A stretch of 64,000 nt of DNA, from assembly GCA_031761405.1 (NCBI GenBank), contig JASEVX010000337.1, positions 115,843 to 179,842 of the forward strand, written 5' to 3'. This DNA comes from Serripes groenlandicus. Taxonomy: Eukaryota; Mollusca; Bivalvia; Cardiida; Cardiidae. Under the pieces are notes generated by a model, which was not told the origin of the DNA, did no database searches, and saw only the letters and a list, made by a program, of their open reading frames with translations. This document shows positions 10,110-21,149 of this stretch, piece after piece. Made by a program: the position numbers and the translations under genes. Positions within the stretch are counted from its first letter, which is position 1, and every line of letters starts with the position of its first letter.

Positions 10110-11975
10110 AAAACCAAACCGGATATAACAGTTAATATACCCCAACTTTTCCAATACATAAAGGTTGGTTGTAAAAATATCCCATACTGTCATTATGAAT
10201 CTTCTTCACAAGTAATGTTGCGTATTGCGCATTAAATAACCTGTCAATATTTCCATGATCTGAAACGAAACAAAAATACATACAGTTACTGATTGCACAA
10301 TAAAAATAAAATCAAGATGTGTATAGTTGTATACATGTCTGCGCAAAACCATTTTTATCAATATATACGTATGCTATGATTTGAATAATAAAATAGTCTG
10401 TTTATAATAGATACTTTACAATTATTGATCTGCATTAAGTTATTTGGGGTTATAATGCATCTGTATCCAGTGAAGACTCAGAGGAGCCTATGTATCATAT
10501 TATGCAGTCTCACCAGTCTTAACTGACCATATACATGTAATTTAGACCTAGAAACAGTGTAGCCTCACTACTTTTATGTCAATATAACATTATAAATGAC
10601 GCCAAGGCAGAGTGTCAGTTAGACATGGATTCACTAGACAAATTATAACATAGCGTACACAAACTTGATACAAATATACATGTGTTTTTGCTTGTTAATT
10701 GAATAACATTTTTGGCAAAGCATCATGCATATGCTCCATCTAAGTTAGACAAAATCTGGAAAATTCATTTATAAATATATATTGTATTTCTTCATTCTTT
10801 TCAATAATAAAACCTGTATACATAATATCATCATTCAATACACATAATTGTACACACTTAAGTTTGAAAGCAGTTTTCACATCACTTAACCACTTTTGTC
10901 TCCTAAGTCCTTAAATGAGACTAAATAGTGTATACATACAAGAACGAGTATACACTTGTACAATATATCAGAGACCTAAATAGAAATATATATATGTCTC
11001 TGAATATATGTACAAAGTCTCCGAAGTCCTTCATTTTTTATTTTTTATTTTCCTTCATATGCCACCCTTTTTAAATAATTAACATATGTCAGATGATAAA
11101 ACGGATAAGCGAATGTCTACAGGAATTGGGCTATTTTCAGACCTACGTGTACATTAAATACATGTGAGCTTATTTTTATATCCGGTTACGATACAGCACA
11201 GGGCGAAAATAAAAATAAAAAAGTTTCCACTCCAAATTACAGTTTAATTGACAGACCTACCTCGAACGTTATACGTATTGATGACTAAATGAACATTTTA
11301 GGCGTGCATACATTTCTTTCCTGTCAGTCATCCTCAATATAAAACTTCATGTGTCTTTCCTCCACAAAAATAATAACAATCGTCAGCGCAGCTTGTCAGC
11401 TAGATTTCTACTTTCATTTTGAACGGAAGTTGCAAGTTCTCCTTCGCAGCGTTGTCGTTCCTTACCATCTTCTTTTAGTAAAATGAATCGATTGGCTAGA
11501 TAAATTAGTTGGGAGATAGTTTTTCATCGAAGCGTTTAGAGTTAGGGGAGTTAGGCATTATTGTTAATACTACAAACATCCACGAAACCACTTCCTGATC
11601 AACAAGAAATATCAAAATGTCACGTGAAATTGGTATATATTCATACATTAATTATGAATATATTTATTCAAACTTCAACTCAATATTGTAAACGTTCTAC
11701 TTCAACTTTCAACCACTAATGCTTCCTTTTTACAGTCTTTTTTTCAATATTCAGATATCTTGATTCACCAAGGTTTTCGAAAATGCAGTTTTATTGCCTG
11801 ATAATTGACACTACTTTTTTGTTGACGGTTAAAAAAATCCCTCTTTTTCGGCTCCCAGCTTTACACTATCGTTCTGTTTATAGTCGGGGAGCCAACTGTT
11901 GTACGATTTCTCAAAATGCACATGACTATAGACGGTACCTTAGGGGTACCGTCCAAAAATAAGGTAAGCACAAAA
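10110..11975. other. intergenic AT-rich block; possible minus-strand 5' exon near 11466
   Basis: No coding exon was found. On the minus strand the sequence ending at 11466 reads GAAGATG|GTAAGG, a strong donor. It lies next to a less AT-rich stretch with CGGAAGT (ETS-like), as a non-coding first exon and promoter might. A 9-base-stem hairpin (GACGGTACC, loop TTAGG, GGTACCGTC) lies at 11931-11953. Confidence 0.3.
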
Positions 11976-11977
11976 CA

Positions 11978-12120
11978 TGCAATTTCTCCTTTTGACACAA
12001 TGTTTTCTACTTTTTGTCATAGGTTATCCATTCAATTATAAGAGATTTTCCATTTTTTTACAAAATGTTTAAAGTCGACTGCAGCAGAATTGTCATATCA
12101 GGAAAAGCCTTAAGGGTTAA
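11978..12120. mobile_element. MITE right portion
   Basis: Contains GCAATTTCTCCTTTTGACAC, GTCATAGGTTATCCATTCAA and CTGCAGCAGAATTGTCATAT, ending in a doubled TTAAGGGTTAA at 12120. Confidence 0.65.
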
Positions 12121-12142
12121 TTTAAGAAAAACAAATACTAGA

Positions 12143-12190
12143 CTTGAAGCTGCATTTTAACCATAAACTGGGGACCATGCTTAAGCGTAA
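12143..12190 (-). repeat. duplicate of the ZNF862-like exon 2 edge
   Basis: ACTAGACTTGAAGCTGCATT through AAACTGGGGACCATGC repeats, with a few changes, the exon-intron border at 12231-12280. It is a partial tandem duplication about 90 bases downstream of the real exon end. Confidence 0.7.
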
Positions 12191-12256
12191 AGAATTTAGA
12201 CAGATAAATTTATTAATTAAAAAAGCCCAATACTAGACTTAAAGCTGCATATTTAC

Positions 12257-13939
12257 CTTAAACTGGGGACCATGCTCAAGTTTCAGCTCTTCGAGTTGGA
12301 GAAGGTGGGCTTCTACTTGTGGGTAAACGTCGAAGACGAGGAGGTCACGTTGCTGAAAAATCTTGGACAGATCAGCCAGCACACTTAAAATGTCAATCAT
12401 GCCGTGAAGCATTGCCACAAATTTAACAGTTTTCAGTTGTTTTAGGTATCGCTCATGCAGCTTCTTCACCCGATTTCCGTGATGAAACATCTTCCAGGTG
12501 GGCAATAATAATCATGTAGTTCTTGGCCAGAGTCGTCAAGGCCCTCGTCTTGCTGGACATCCATCTCACCTGAAATTATAAAATTTAAATTAATTCTGGA
12601 TTCAGACAATCATTCATAACTACACTTTGGCCACACAAACACTTAACACCAGCTGTAGATGATTAATAAATTGTTGTTCTTATGTGTTTTATATAATCTA
12701 TTCTTTTATTTTCAGCTTAATTGTTGGTAAATTACAACAGCTTGTCACTTTCAGCCTCAGTTATAATATATACACCAAAGATCCATCTATTTACCAAAAT
12801 TATTTGTATACCTGCTTTATTCCACTGATGTGAACCAAGTCAACATCCAGAATCTCTGCTACGGCCTTGACTTCTCGGCGGCGTTTTGGGCTGTAGTGGT
12901 AGAACATGAAGATTCCCTTTATTACATCATCGAACTTCCTCATGTAGGAATCACCCTTCACACTGTCGAGGGCACCAAGTTCAAGTTTGTGGGCTACACA
13001 GTGCATTGGAAACACCCACGGAGCATCTCTGAGGATAAGTCCCATAGTCCCATTCTTTTTACCTTGCATCACACTGGCACCATCAAAGTTAGCACACACA
13101 AGAGTTGGTGAATCAAACGCAACACAGGAAATTTGATCAAAACTCAGCCCTACTTTTCTAAGCGCATTTTCAAGACCACTCTTCACGCCCTTAGCATCTG
13201 ATGTCTCAAGGTTTTCTATAGATATAAAGTGGGTTTTCACAGTGGCATCTGCTATATAACGAATATAAACAACCTCCTATTCCACAATGGACACATCGGT
13301 GCTACCGTCTGCTAGAATGGACACGAAGGGGCTTGAGAGGATTTCTTGTTGGATGTCATACTGATGAATTCTCTGGCACGAGTCTTGTTTTGGTAACTGT
13401 CGCCTAGTTGTAGACCATTTTTCATCATCAGTTCACACATCATTTCCATGTCTGAGAATGGCTTGTTGTAGATGGCGAGGGTGTACGCTGTGTTGAATAA
13501 CATTCTCATTTTCTCCATTTCTTTTTCATTGATGTTCATCAGAGCTTTACCTATGGCTGTCTCTCTTAGTGGTACAAGGTGGTCAGCTATGTGGTTGGCT
13601 TCTTTCTCATGATGGAATTTTGGCTTCAATCCGGAACTTATCTGTCCCTGTCACAAACACTGGCTGTTGACCTGGATTGGTAGAGGTAAGCTTTGGATAT
13701 TCCTTACACACGTTACAAAACATCATGTTCATATCTTTGTTGAAAAACAGCCATGTGAATGTATCAAGCCAGTGCTGTTGGAATTTTCTTTCTCTTTTCT
13801 GGCTGTCATACTTCTTGTTTTTTTCACTGACTGTATCATTTAACTTCATCTTTTTGGGTGTGACACTAGTTTGTTCTTCCACTGTGACTTTCCGTTTAGT
13901 TGGCGTACCCAAATTGTTGAAATATTTTAACAAACTCAT
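12257..13939 (-). pseudogene. ZNF862-like transposase-derived gene, broken
   Basis: Minus-strand relative of the ZNF862/hAT-derived family. From 13939: a basic N-terminus (TPTKRKVTV), a TTF-type zinc-finger region (FQQHWLDTFTWLFFN, FCNVCKEYP, FVTGTDKFRIEA), KFHHEKEANH, then FVSILADGSTDVSIVE, SCVAFDSPTLVCANFDGASV, MHCVAHKLELGALD and ISGIKQ. An intron (12811-12570, GTATAC..TTTCAG) leads into VRWMSSKTRALTTLAKNY and KLHERYLKQLKTVKFVAMLH. Lesions: frameshifts near 13625, 13345 and 12480, and a TAG at about 13274. Donor TTTAAG|GTAAAT ends the second exon at 12257. Later exons, including any hAT dimerisation domain, are not seen. The kept splice sites argue for a decayed host gene or intron-bearing transposon, not a processed copy. 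Base-calling errors could explain some lesions, but four is many. Confidence 0.85.
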
Positions 13940-14098
13940 TTTAACTGTACTTTCTCTTACAATAGCGTTTACAGAACTATAGTATCCAAAGTATAAATTG
14001 TACTGACTTTTCGGAAAGGGGGCGTCAGTTTAGAAAGTTATTTTACAGTAAACACACACAAAATAATCAAATGCGTAAGGTGTGAACACCAATGTATA

Positions 14099-14345
14099 CA
14101 ACATGTCAATCATGCCAATTGGACAATCAATTAAGAATAATTAAAAAAGTAAAAAAAAATGTATAAAGACCGTCAATTACCTTTATGCACGATCCCCTTG
14201 ATTGAATGTGTGAAAATTCAATCAACAACATGTCAATCATGCCAATTGGACAATCAATTAAGAAATATTAAAACAACAGAGGTCAACAAACGTAAAACGA
14301 TTACCTTGAATGCGTCATCTCTTGATTGAATGTGTGAAAATTCAA
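14099..14345. repeat. two-copy ~128-base duplication
   Basis: AACATGTCAATCATGCCAAT and CTTGATTGAATGTGTGAAAA each occur twice, about 128 bases apart, upstream of the ZNF862-like gene. Confidence 0.75.
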
Positions 14346-14509
14346 CAGGTGCAAACTTCTACTCGACGACAATCAGCTGATTATTATCAAAACACTAGGA
14401 AAAATCAATGCGTATTACACGATTGTAATTGAAAAGAAGATCAGAAAACAATTCGTGTTCATGTGTGTTTGTTTTCGGTTTCGCTCCTCAACATCGGTAA
14501 AACAATATG

Positions 14510-14880
14510 GACAGGCTGACTTTCTGGAAATTTACTTTCACTTTCGTAATTATATGCAGACTGTATCACCGTTTATTCACATGCGCGTCGATTCGAATTT
14601 AACATAAATACTAACCAGTCCATGTAAGACCTGTTTACAATTTGCTGACTTTCTGGAAATTTACTTTCACTTTCGTAATTATATGCAGACTGTATCACCA
14701 TTTATTTACATACGCGTCGATTCGAATTTTTCATGAATATTAACCAGTCCAAAATTAGACGTGTTTTACAATTTGCAGACTATATCACCGTTTATTCACA
14801 TATGCTTCGATCCGAATTTAACAAAAATTAATAACCAGTCAAAAATCATATCACACCTCCAAAATATACTACCTCGGTCA
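14510..14880. repeat. three-copy ~128-base duplication
   Basis: Units with GACTTTCTGGAAATTTACTT, GCAGACTGTATCACCGTTTA and CGTCGATTCGAATTT start near 14516 and 14642, with a partial third near 14775. They lie 5' of the minus-strand gene. Confidence 0.75.
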
Positions 14881-15347
14881 TAAAACTACTGTGTAATCAA
14901 CACTGGTTACCCCATGCGACGCATCAAATTATCTCCTGGATGTTATGCCGACTGTTATCTTTGATTGTTACGTAATGGGGTAAAAACAATGGGAAGAAGA
15001 TTTTCGGAAAATGCCACTTGTCCAGGACTGAGATTTTGCAATTAGCGACTTGCCCGATGCGATTAACGACTTGTCCCTGGCGTCGGGCTATGGGATTTGT
15101 ACAGCCCGGGCATAGTTTATATAGAATATGGTTAAATGAAAAAAGAGAGAAAATCAAATAACTAACAAAGTATGAAAAAAAAGGGAATTTTAATACTCAA
15201 ATAAACATCATATTTGATCTACATTGCGTCTTTTTCTCTACATTTCGTATTTTAGGTAAACCGGCTTTTCACTACATTCAACAATTTCAAGCGTTTGAAG
15301 GCTATATTAAGCTTAATTTTTTATTGTTTGGTCAGGATCTAGAGAGT

Positions 15348-15575
15348 TGTAGTGATTATGGACCTGGTACCAGTCTACTATATAGATATGCATCACTGAC
15401 CATAAGGGGAGATAACCCGTCTCTCCCACCACATGACTAAGCAGTTCTAAACCAGTTCTCTTGGGGTGCAGACTGACAAAGAGTGACGGACAAGAAGAGA
15501 ACAACACATACCCTGACGGTCTTATAAGACCACACACACATGACAGAGACAAGCGGACACCAGGCAAGACACTTT
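15348..15575 (+). mobile_element. LTR-like segment sharing the gypsy LTR start
   Basis: The first 19 bases (TGTAGTGATTATGGACCTG) equal the start of the LTR at 20576, after which the two diverge. A TATA-like TACTATATAG follows. It may be a related 5' or solo LTR; the end is not visible. Confidence 0.4.
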
Positions 15576-15873
15576 ACAGGGTGTCCCAATCACAAGGTAG
15601 ACACTGGCAATACAACCGCATTGAGTCAGTTACATATGCATCACACTTTTCTGCAATCAGAACACAGTTCATAAACATTGTGGTAAAATGAGAAATCGCT
15701 CTGACATTCAGAACAATTTTCCTTTAGCCATATTTTCAAAAGACATCTGTTGACAATGTGTCAAATTTTAATAATTTTGTTGAACGCGTAATATATCATG
15801 CTTTATATTTTAAAGGCCTAAATATGTATTGCCACTCAAAATGATCTTTTATGATTTTAAACTTGAAGCAAAT
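15576..15873 (+). repeat. 298-base direct repeat, copy 1
   Basis: Nearly identical, without gaps, to 16721-17018 (offset 1145). It begins ACAGGGTGTCCC and contains a degraded MITE-like stretch (CATTGTGGTAAAATGAGAAA). Together the copies bracket the BCOR-like fragment. TG..CA ends can be found near the borders but no target duplication, so calling them LTRs is not supported. Confidence 0.85.
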
Positions 15874-15981
15874 TATTGTTTATTGACCGATCTATAAAAA
15901 GAGGGTAGATATATAAGAACTTCGACCTGTAAGAGAATAACTGCAGCTATGTCTGTAATAATTGTATTACCACAGGCATGA

Positions 15982-16702
15982 TACATATTTCGACGTCAAA
16001 GTGAAGGAAAGTCGTCACCAACACGGAAATGCAGAGACACACCAGAATCATTGAGTCCTGTTAAACAGAAAGTAATATCATCAATTCAGGAATCTAAGAA
16101 TTCAGCACAGAGAAAAGCACGTAAAAGAAGGTCAAGTTCGTTAGATCGAGACACAAAAAAGAAGCATAATACTACCAAAAGCAAACAGATCTGTTATTCT
16201 GATCATGAGATAGAAAAGATTGAAAGTCATGTGACCAATGATGTCACTAATGACAACTGGCACGATGAAAGCACCGATGAAGACTATTTCCAGAATTATC
16301 AGGACGAGTTTAAAAAGACACGAGTCTGGTACCCTGTGTAAAAGAAGGGATTCAGCCGACAATCCGCCTGCAAAGAAGGTTAATGCAAATAAGAAACGAA
16401 AAGGATTTCATTTTAAGCAGAAGTACATCTTTCAGCGCAAAAGGAAATCAAAAAATAAAGCAAAAGCAGTTGTGGTTCAGGAGCCGAATGCTGTTGGGAA
16501 TGTGGAACAAGACTTCAATTTCAATGAAGGGGTTCAAAGCTATTCGCCAATTCCATTTGGGTGCACAGAGATTGGTTTTTATGACAACATACCGATACCT
16601 CCAGATGTAAAGCGATTGGCTGTAAACAAGGATACAGGTGAAACCCTACTTCACCGAGCTGCACGAATGGGACACCCTGTTTGGTCAAATCAAGGACTTT
16701 AA
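15982..16702 (+). pseudogene. BCOR-like fragment ending at first ankyrin repeat
   Basis: Plus-strand fragment resembling BCOR/BCORL1, the BCL6 corepressor of a Polycomb complex in the nucleus. Two overlapping open frames, joined by one frameshift near 16313-16335 beside an A-run, give a basic, Ser-rich region (QRKARKRRSSSLDRD), an acidic stretch (DESTDEDYFQNYQDE), another basic stretch (KKRKGFHFKQKY), then IGFYDNIPIPPDVKRL and VNKDTGETLLHRAARMGH. The last matches the entry to the BCOR ankyrin repeats, where relatives continue into VVLYCLQ. Here it breaks off at HPV, with a weak GTTTGG at the expected exon edge. A TGA at 15979 closes the frame upstream. Two 298-base direct repeats flank it. 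Partial duplication, capture by a retroelement, or one surviving exon are all possible. Confidence 0.68.
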
Positions 16703-16720
16703 ACCCTTTCTCACATACAA

Positions 16721-17018
16721 ACAGGGTGTCCCAATCACAAGGTAGACACTGGCAATACAACCGCATTGAGTCAGTTACATATGCATCACACTTTTCTGCA
16801 ATCAGAACACAGTTCATAAACATTGTGGTAAAATGAGAAATCGCTCTGACATTCAGAACAATTTTCCTTTAGCCATATTTTCAAAAGACATCTGTTGACA
16901 ATGTGTCAAATTTTAATAATTTTGTTGAACGCGTAATATATCATGCTTTATATTTTAAAGGCCTAAATATGTATTGCCACTCAAAATGATCTTTTATGAT
17001 TTTAAACTTGAAACAAAT
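16721..17018 (+). repeat. 298-base direct repeat, copy 2
   Basis: Second copy of the repeat at 15576-15873. It lies directly after the end of the BCOR-like fragment and before the gypsy-derived region. Confidence 0.85.
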
Positions 17019-17291
17019 ACTGTTTATTTTTGGAATTGTTTTTATTGAAAACATTGGTTTGCCAGGTCCGATAATTTATTCTGCAGAGGATAGTAAATAA
17101 CTTAGTAAATTTCATTGTTGCATGGGATTTTAATTTCCTATTTGGTCAAATGTTATAGTCTTGTACATGGATTAATGTACATGCAAGACTGGTCACCTAG
17201 TGAACATGTATAATAATTTATTGATATTTGATTAATAAATTGGAAAAGGTTAAATTTGAAATAAAATTATAACTGCATTATACCACATTTT

Positions 17292-20200
17292 GTGACAATA
17301 CATAAGCCAGACCCAGCATTGCAACTTGAGTCTACTTTGTACTATACCACAGAAGAAAATCTGATGGACAAAAAAGATGATAGAACATCATGGGCAAACT
17401 ATATGGATGAGATGGAGCAGTTTTTCAGCAGATGCATGTCACATACTGGAATGCAACAAGCTGATACATATGCATAGCTGAGCCACCGCAATATGGGCCG
17501 CTCAGTTATTGCAAACATTAATGACCATGGCAAAAGAAAAGAACAGATCATTCCAGTCTCACTTGGTTACTGCGATTTATAGAACCTCAAGGCCAGTTAG
17601 CAAGATGTATGGAGGAGTTGTCAAAGATATGGATGGGGAGAGAATGGTACAACTTGGTCCATGACACATCGAGCTGGTGCAAAATACGGGAATGCAGATG
17701 CTCTATCAAGGATGCCGGCTCTTGGAGTTAAATGTAGAGCCTGTGAACGCATAGAAGACTTGCCTTGTGGGGGATGTGACTATTGTAAATGAGAAGACAG
17801 CCATTGGGAAAAGTTCACGAGAGAGGTTGATGATGCAGTGCCGTTGGTGTTTCCGATGTCTGACAAAACATTTAGGGCGAATGTAAATCCAGAACCTGAT
17901 CACACCCACAGCTCTACGTTTGGAAGTCCCAAAGGGGTCCAAAAGGTTACAAGAAGTCGTTAGCAGTAAACCAAAATAGTGACTTTTGTAAACAAGTAAA
18001 CTGCCATTGGGTAATATTCACGAGAGAGATTGATGATATCAGGCCGTAGGTGTTGCCGATGTCTGACGAGACATTTGGCCCGATGTAAATCCTGAACCTG
18101 ATCACACCCACAGCTCTACGTTTGGAAGTCCCAGAGGGGTCAGAAAGTTTACAAGAAGTCATTAGCAGTGAACCAAAACATTAAATGGTTTGCCAGACTG
18201 GTATGCAGACAAAGAGATGGCTACCAAATTATGCCAAGGCATACTAGACACAGATGCATGGACATTGCGAGGTGATGCAGCAATCCTTAGGCAAGCTACA
18301 GGATTTGCTGGCAGAACTTATCAAGCTACGCCAAAGACAGGTTAGGGGTGCTTGTTATGGTAGTGGGAATTCCAGCCATTTCAGAAAAGCATGACTGGAC
18401 CTGAAGAAAGATAGATTGCCATTGAGTCATGCTGAAGGACTAGACCAACCTTCAGATACAGAGCAAAGGTCTAACAATGGATTCGGACGCAAGCCGAGAT
18501 CCGCAAAAAAAGTATTACAGATGATACTGTCGAGCATATGTACAAGTGGTAGATACAGATGACCCTTGGTGGCCATAAAATGAGAATGACCATCGACGGT
18601 GCAAATTATCCATTTGTAAGCAGAGTCACCATTGCAAAGAGAAGAGATGTGCCCCCCAATACCATAGTCATGGTTAAACGTTGCATGAAAATGAAGATGC
18701 CAACTGATGTGATAGACAGTCGATGACCTGAAGTCACGTGTTGCAAGAGTTGTCCTTGGTGAGGATTCAGAGCCCATCATTTGTGTGATTGATCACCACA
18801 ACAGATCGATATTGGCTGCTGAAAAGAGGCAAGGAAGTGGGAAGAGCCTATCCTGTGCCTGAAGTCCTACCAGACAAAGAAGGAAGAGAAGTTGGGCATC
18901 AACAGTATGACGAAAGTGTCAAAGTTCACCAGCTGCTGAGAGATTGTCACGCTCATAGATGCTGGAGTGAAAGGGCTAGCACGTTAACAAATGATTTGGA
19001 GGCAGGTCAAGTGCCAAAGAATTTGGATGGGGAGAGAATGGTACAATTTGGACCAAGTGTTATGCCAGAAGAAATAATGGAATGGAGGTTTTCGCCTGTG
19101 AAGATCAGGAAAGTTGATGGATCTATTCACTGGAGCATCGACCATTGTATCGTGAATAGATTAGCAAGCAAGGTGTTTCCATTGCCATTGGTAGAATACA
19201 GCTGGAGCCAAGTAGCAGAGAGTGCATGGTTTACAGAGCTAGCTACACAGAGCCAGAAACCAAAGATGAGATGCACAGATTGCCGTATTTGCAAAGGTTA
19301 ATAAAATGCTCGCGTGCTTTGATTGAGTTACCGTTCTTGGGAAATACTTCAACAGTCATCTGCAGTGTATTGCCGAGATGTTGACCAGATTCCAAGGACA
19401 TGAACTGAAGCTAAACCCACTACGATGTCTACTGTTCTAACGAGAAGTAGAATTCCTCAATTGGGTTTTAAGCAACAATAGCCTGGCCTTGTCCAGAACT
19501 ATTACCGACAAGTGGCCAACGCCAACGAGTTCCAGGGATCTAGACGATTTCATGGGATATATGCAAGCCATCACAAGAGGTTTATCAAGGGTTTCCATGA
19601 AATTGAAGAACCTATACAGGGTGATGGGCCAAAAACAATTTCGCTGGGGTGAGAAAGAGGAAGCTGGATTCTGCAATTTGGAGAGTTTCGACCAATCAAA
19701 ACAAGTTATCCCTCCCAACTAATGCAGGTGAACTCAAGATAGACATTCAACTGTCAGACAAAATGATTGGGGCTAAACTATACGAAGTACAGAATAACCA
19801 GCTTAGAGTCATTGCATATATTACCTAAGCTTTGACAGAAGAACAGAAAATAGTTATTGCCAGACCAGAAAGGAGATACTAGCAGTGGTTTGGTTCTTGA
19901 AGCAGAATAAGCAACACTTGCGAAATCGTCCTGTCGTGGTAAGAACTAATTACCCAAGCCTTACTTGGTTGTTACATCAGACCAGGAGCAACAGCTCGCT
20001 GTTACATAAAATGGCCATACAACTGCTCGAGATGCTTTGAAGATTCCTCAGGTTTTGTCGTGTGTTTGTGACAGCTGCACAGACACTGATATACACCCAA
20101 AGCAGTTACAACCATACCAACCAGGAAGAACGCGACGGTAGAAAGTCTTACGCACACGTGTCAAGGAGAATAACTGACGGCGAGAATGTTGAAGCCAGAA

Positions 20201-20575
20201 CAAGATTGAACCCAGCAGCGATGTTAAGGCATATCAAATCAAGCATCGATCAAGACATGCTGATATTCCCATGGAACCCAGGAGATCTAGAGCCTGGTGT
20301 GGGCCAAGACCCAGCCTGGCGAAAAGGTTATTAATGTCTATGATCTGGTGATGTACCCGATCTAGGACAATGTACAGAGCGAATCATCTGTTGGAGGATT
20401 ATGTCTACGTAAAAGACATACAAGCAACCTCCAGGAAAGAGAAAGAGCACCTTGAAGACGGTGCTAAGAGAACATAGACAAGCCTGCTATCAGTGATGCA
20501 TGATTGCATTGGATCTACAGATGTATGGTATCAACTATCCTGCAGCCTCAGCCTCATTAATAAAGTCGGGGGGAG
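17292..20575 (+). pseudogene. decayed Ty3/gypsy retrotransposon pol
   Basis: Internal region of an LTR retrotransposon in several broken frames. In normal order: protease-RT linker (18580-18830, YPFVSRVTIAKRRDVPPN and GEDSEPIICVI), reverse transcriptase (18840-19260, RFSPVKIRKVDGSIHW and VFPLPLV), thumb (19490-19700, DKWPTPTSSRDLDDFMGY and FRWGEKEEAGF), RNase H (19800-19990, RVIAYI, LTEEQK) and integrase C-terminus (20130-20480, DQDMLIFPWNPGDL). A separate piece at 17540-17800 (HRAGAKYGNADALSR, EDLPCGGCDYC) belongs between RNase H and integrase but lies before RT. The block 17880-17960 recurs at 18077-18160. The polypurine tract GGGGGGAG (20568-20575) abuts the 3' LTR. Gag and the catalytic RT core were not found. 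Not capable of moving itself. Confidence 0.85.
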
Positions 20576-20945
20576 TGTAGTGATTATGGACCTGCCACTT
20601 AGCCATTAAATTCGACAACATTTCCTGTTGCACGAAAAAATGGAGTGGTCCAATGTTCAACATGGAAGAGTCGACTTAGTGAGATTTGACAATGAAATGG
20701 TTAAGATAATTGAAGCGCGTCGTCTTGTTGTACACACACACAGTCAATGATTGATTGTTTTGGTGTTTTACTCCGCTTTCAACAATGTGTCAGTTATATA
20801 ACGTCGTGTCATAGGTAAGTCATCAGTACTACATGTACTTATACACTTATCCTGATACCAGCCAGTCAGTCGTAACGCAATTTTGATTTTCTTGAAAAGT
20901 TGTAAACTGGATCAATAAACAGCAGTTAAACCCATTAGTGTTTTC
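20576..20945 (+). mobile_element. 3' LTR of the gypsy element (approximate end)
   Basis: Starts TGTAGTGATTATGGACCTG right after a polypurine tract. An AATAAA at about 20913 is a likely R-region signal. It is interrupted at about 20745-20875 by a partial type-2 SINE. The end was not fixed; it stops less than 60 bases before the first visible CRAL-TRIO exon. Confidence 0.6.
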
Positions 20946-20998
20946 ACGTTTTAAAGGACAATTCATATTAATAATAATATGCTTATTGTATATTTCAG

Positions 20999-21149
20999 GG
21001 GATGTTTTGTTCGTGAGCACACTAAATGCTAAAAGTAAAGAAAAGGCTATAAGGGAACTTCATGAACTGAACGATAAGGACCGGTTAATTGCGGTACAGA
21101 CATTTAGAAAATGGGTTCGGGAAACAAGATTGGCTCAAAACACCAACAG
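20999..21149 (+). CDS. CRAL-TRIO exon 1 of those visible (frameshifted)
   Basis: Acceptor TATTTCAG before 20999 and donor CAG|GTAACT after 21149. It codes the start of CRAL_TRIO_N (KAIRELHELNDKDRLIAVQ, FRKWVRETR). Read straight, it ends in phase 2 and the next exon would hit a stop. Dropping one T at 21130/21131 gives RETRWLKTPTD, the family pattern, and restores the phase. The open frame also runs upstream to 20938, but a good acceptor lies inside it, so I do not take that ATG as the start. Confidence 0.85.

Noticed and set aside
15576..17018. The 298-base repeats as LTRs of a small retroelement
   Set aside because: TG..CA ends can be forced, but no target duplication, primer-binding site or polypurine tract was found, so I left them as direct repeats.
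20938..20998. ATG at 20938 as start of the CRAL-TRIO protein
   Set aside because: A strong acceptor (TATTTCAG) lies between it and the conserved part, and the stretch would add a hydrophobic segment not seen in the family.
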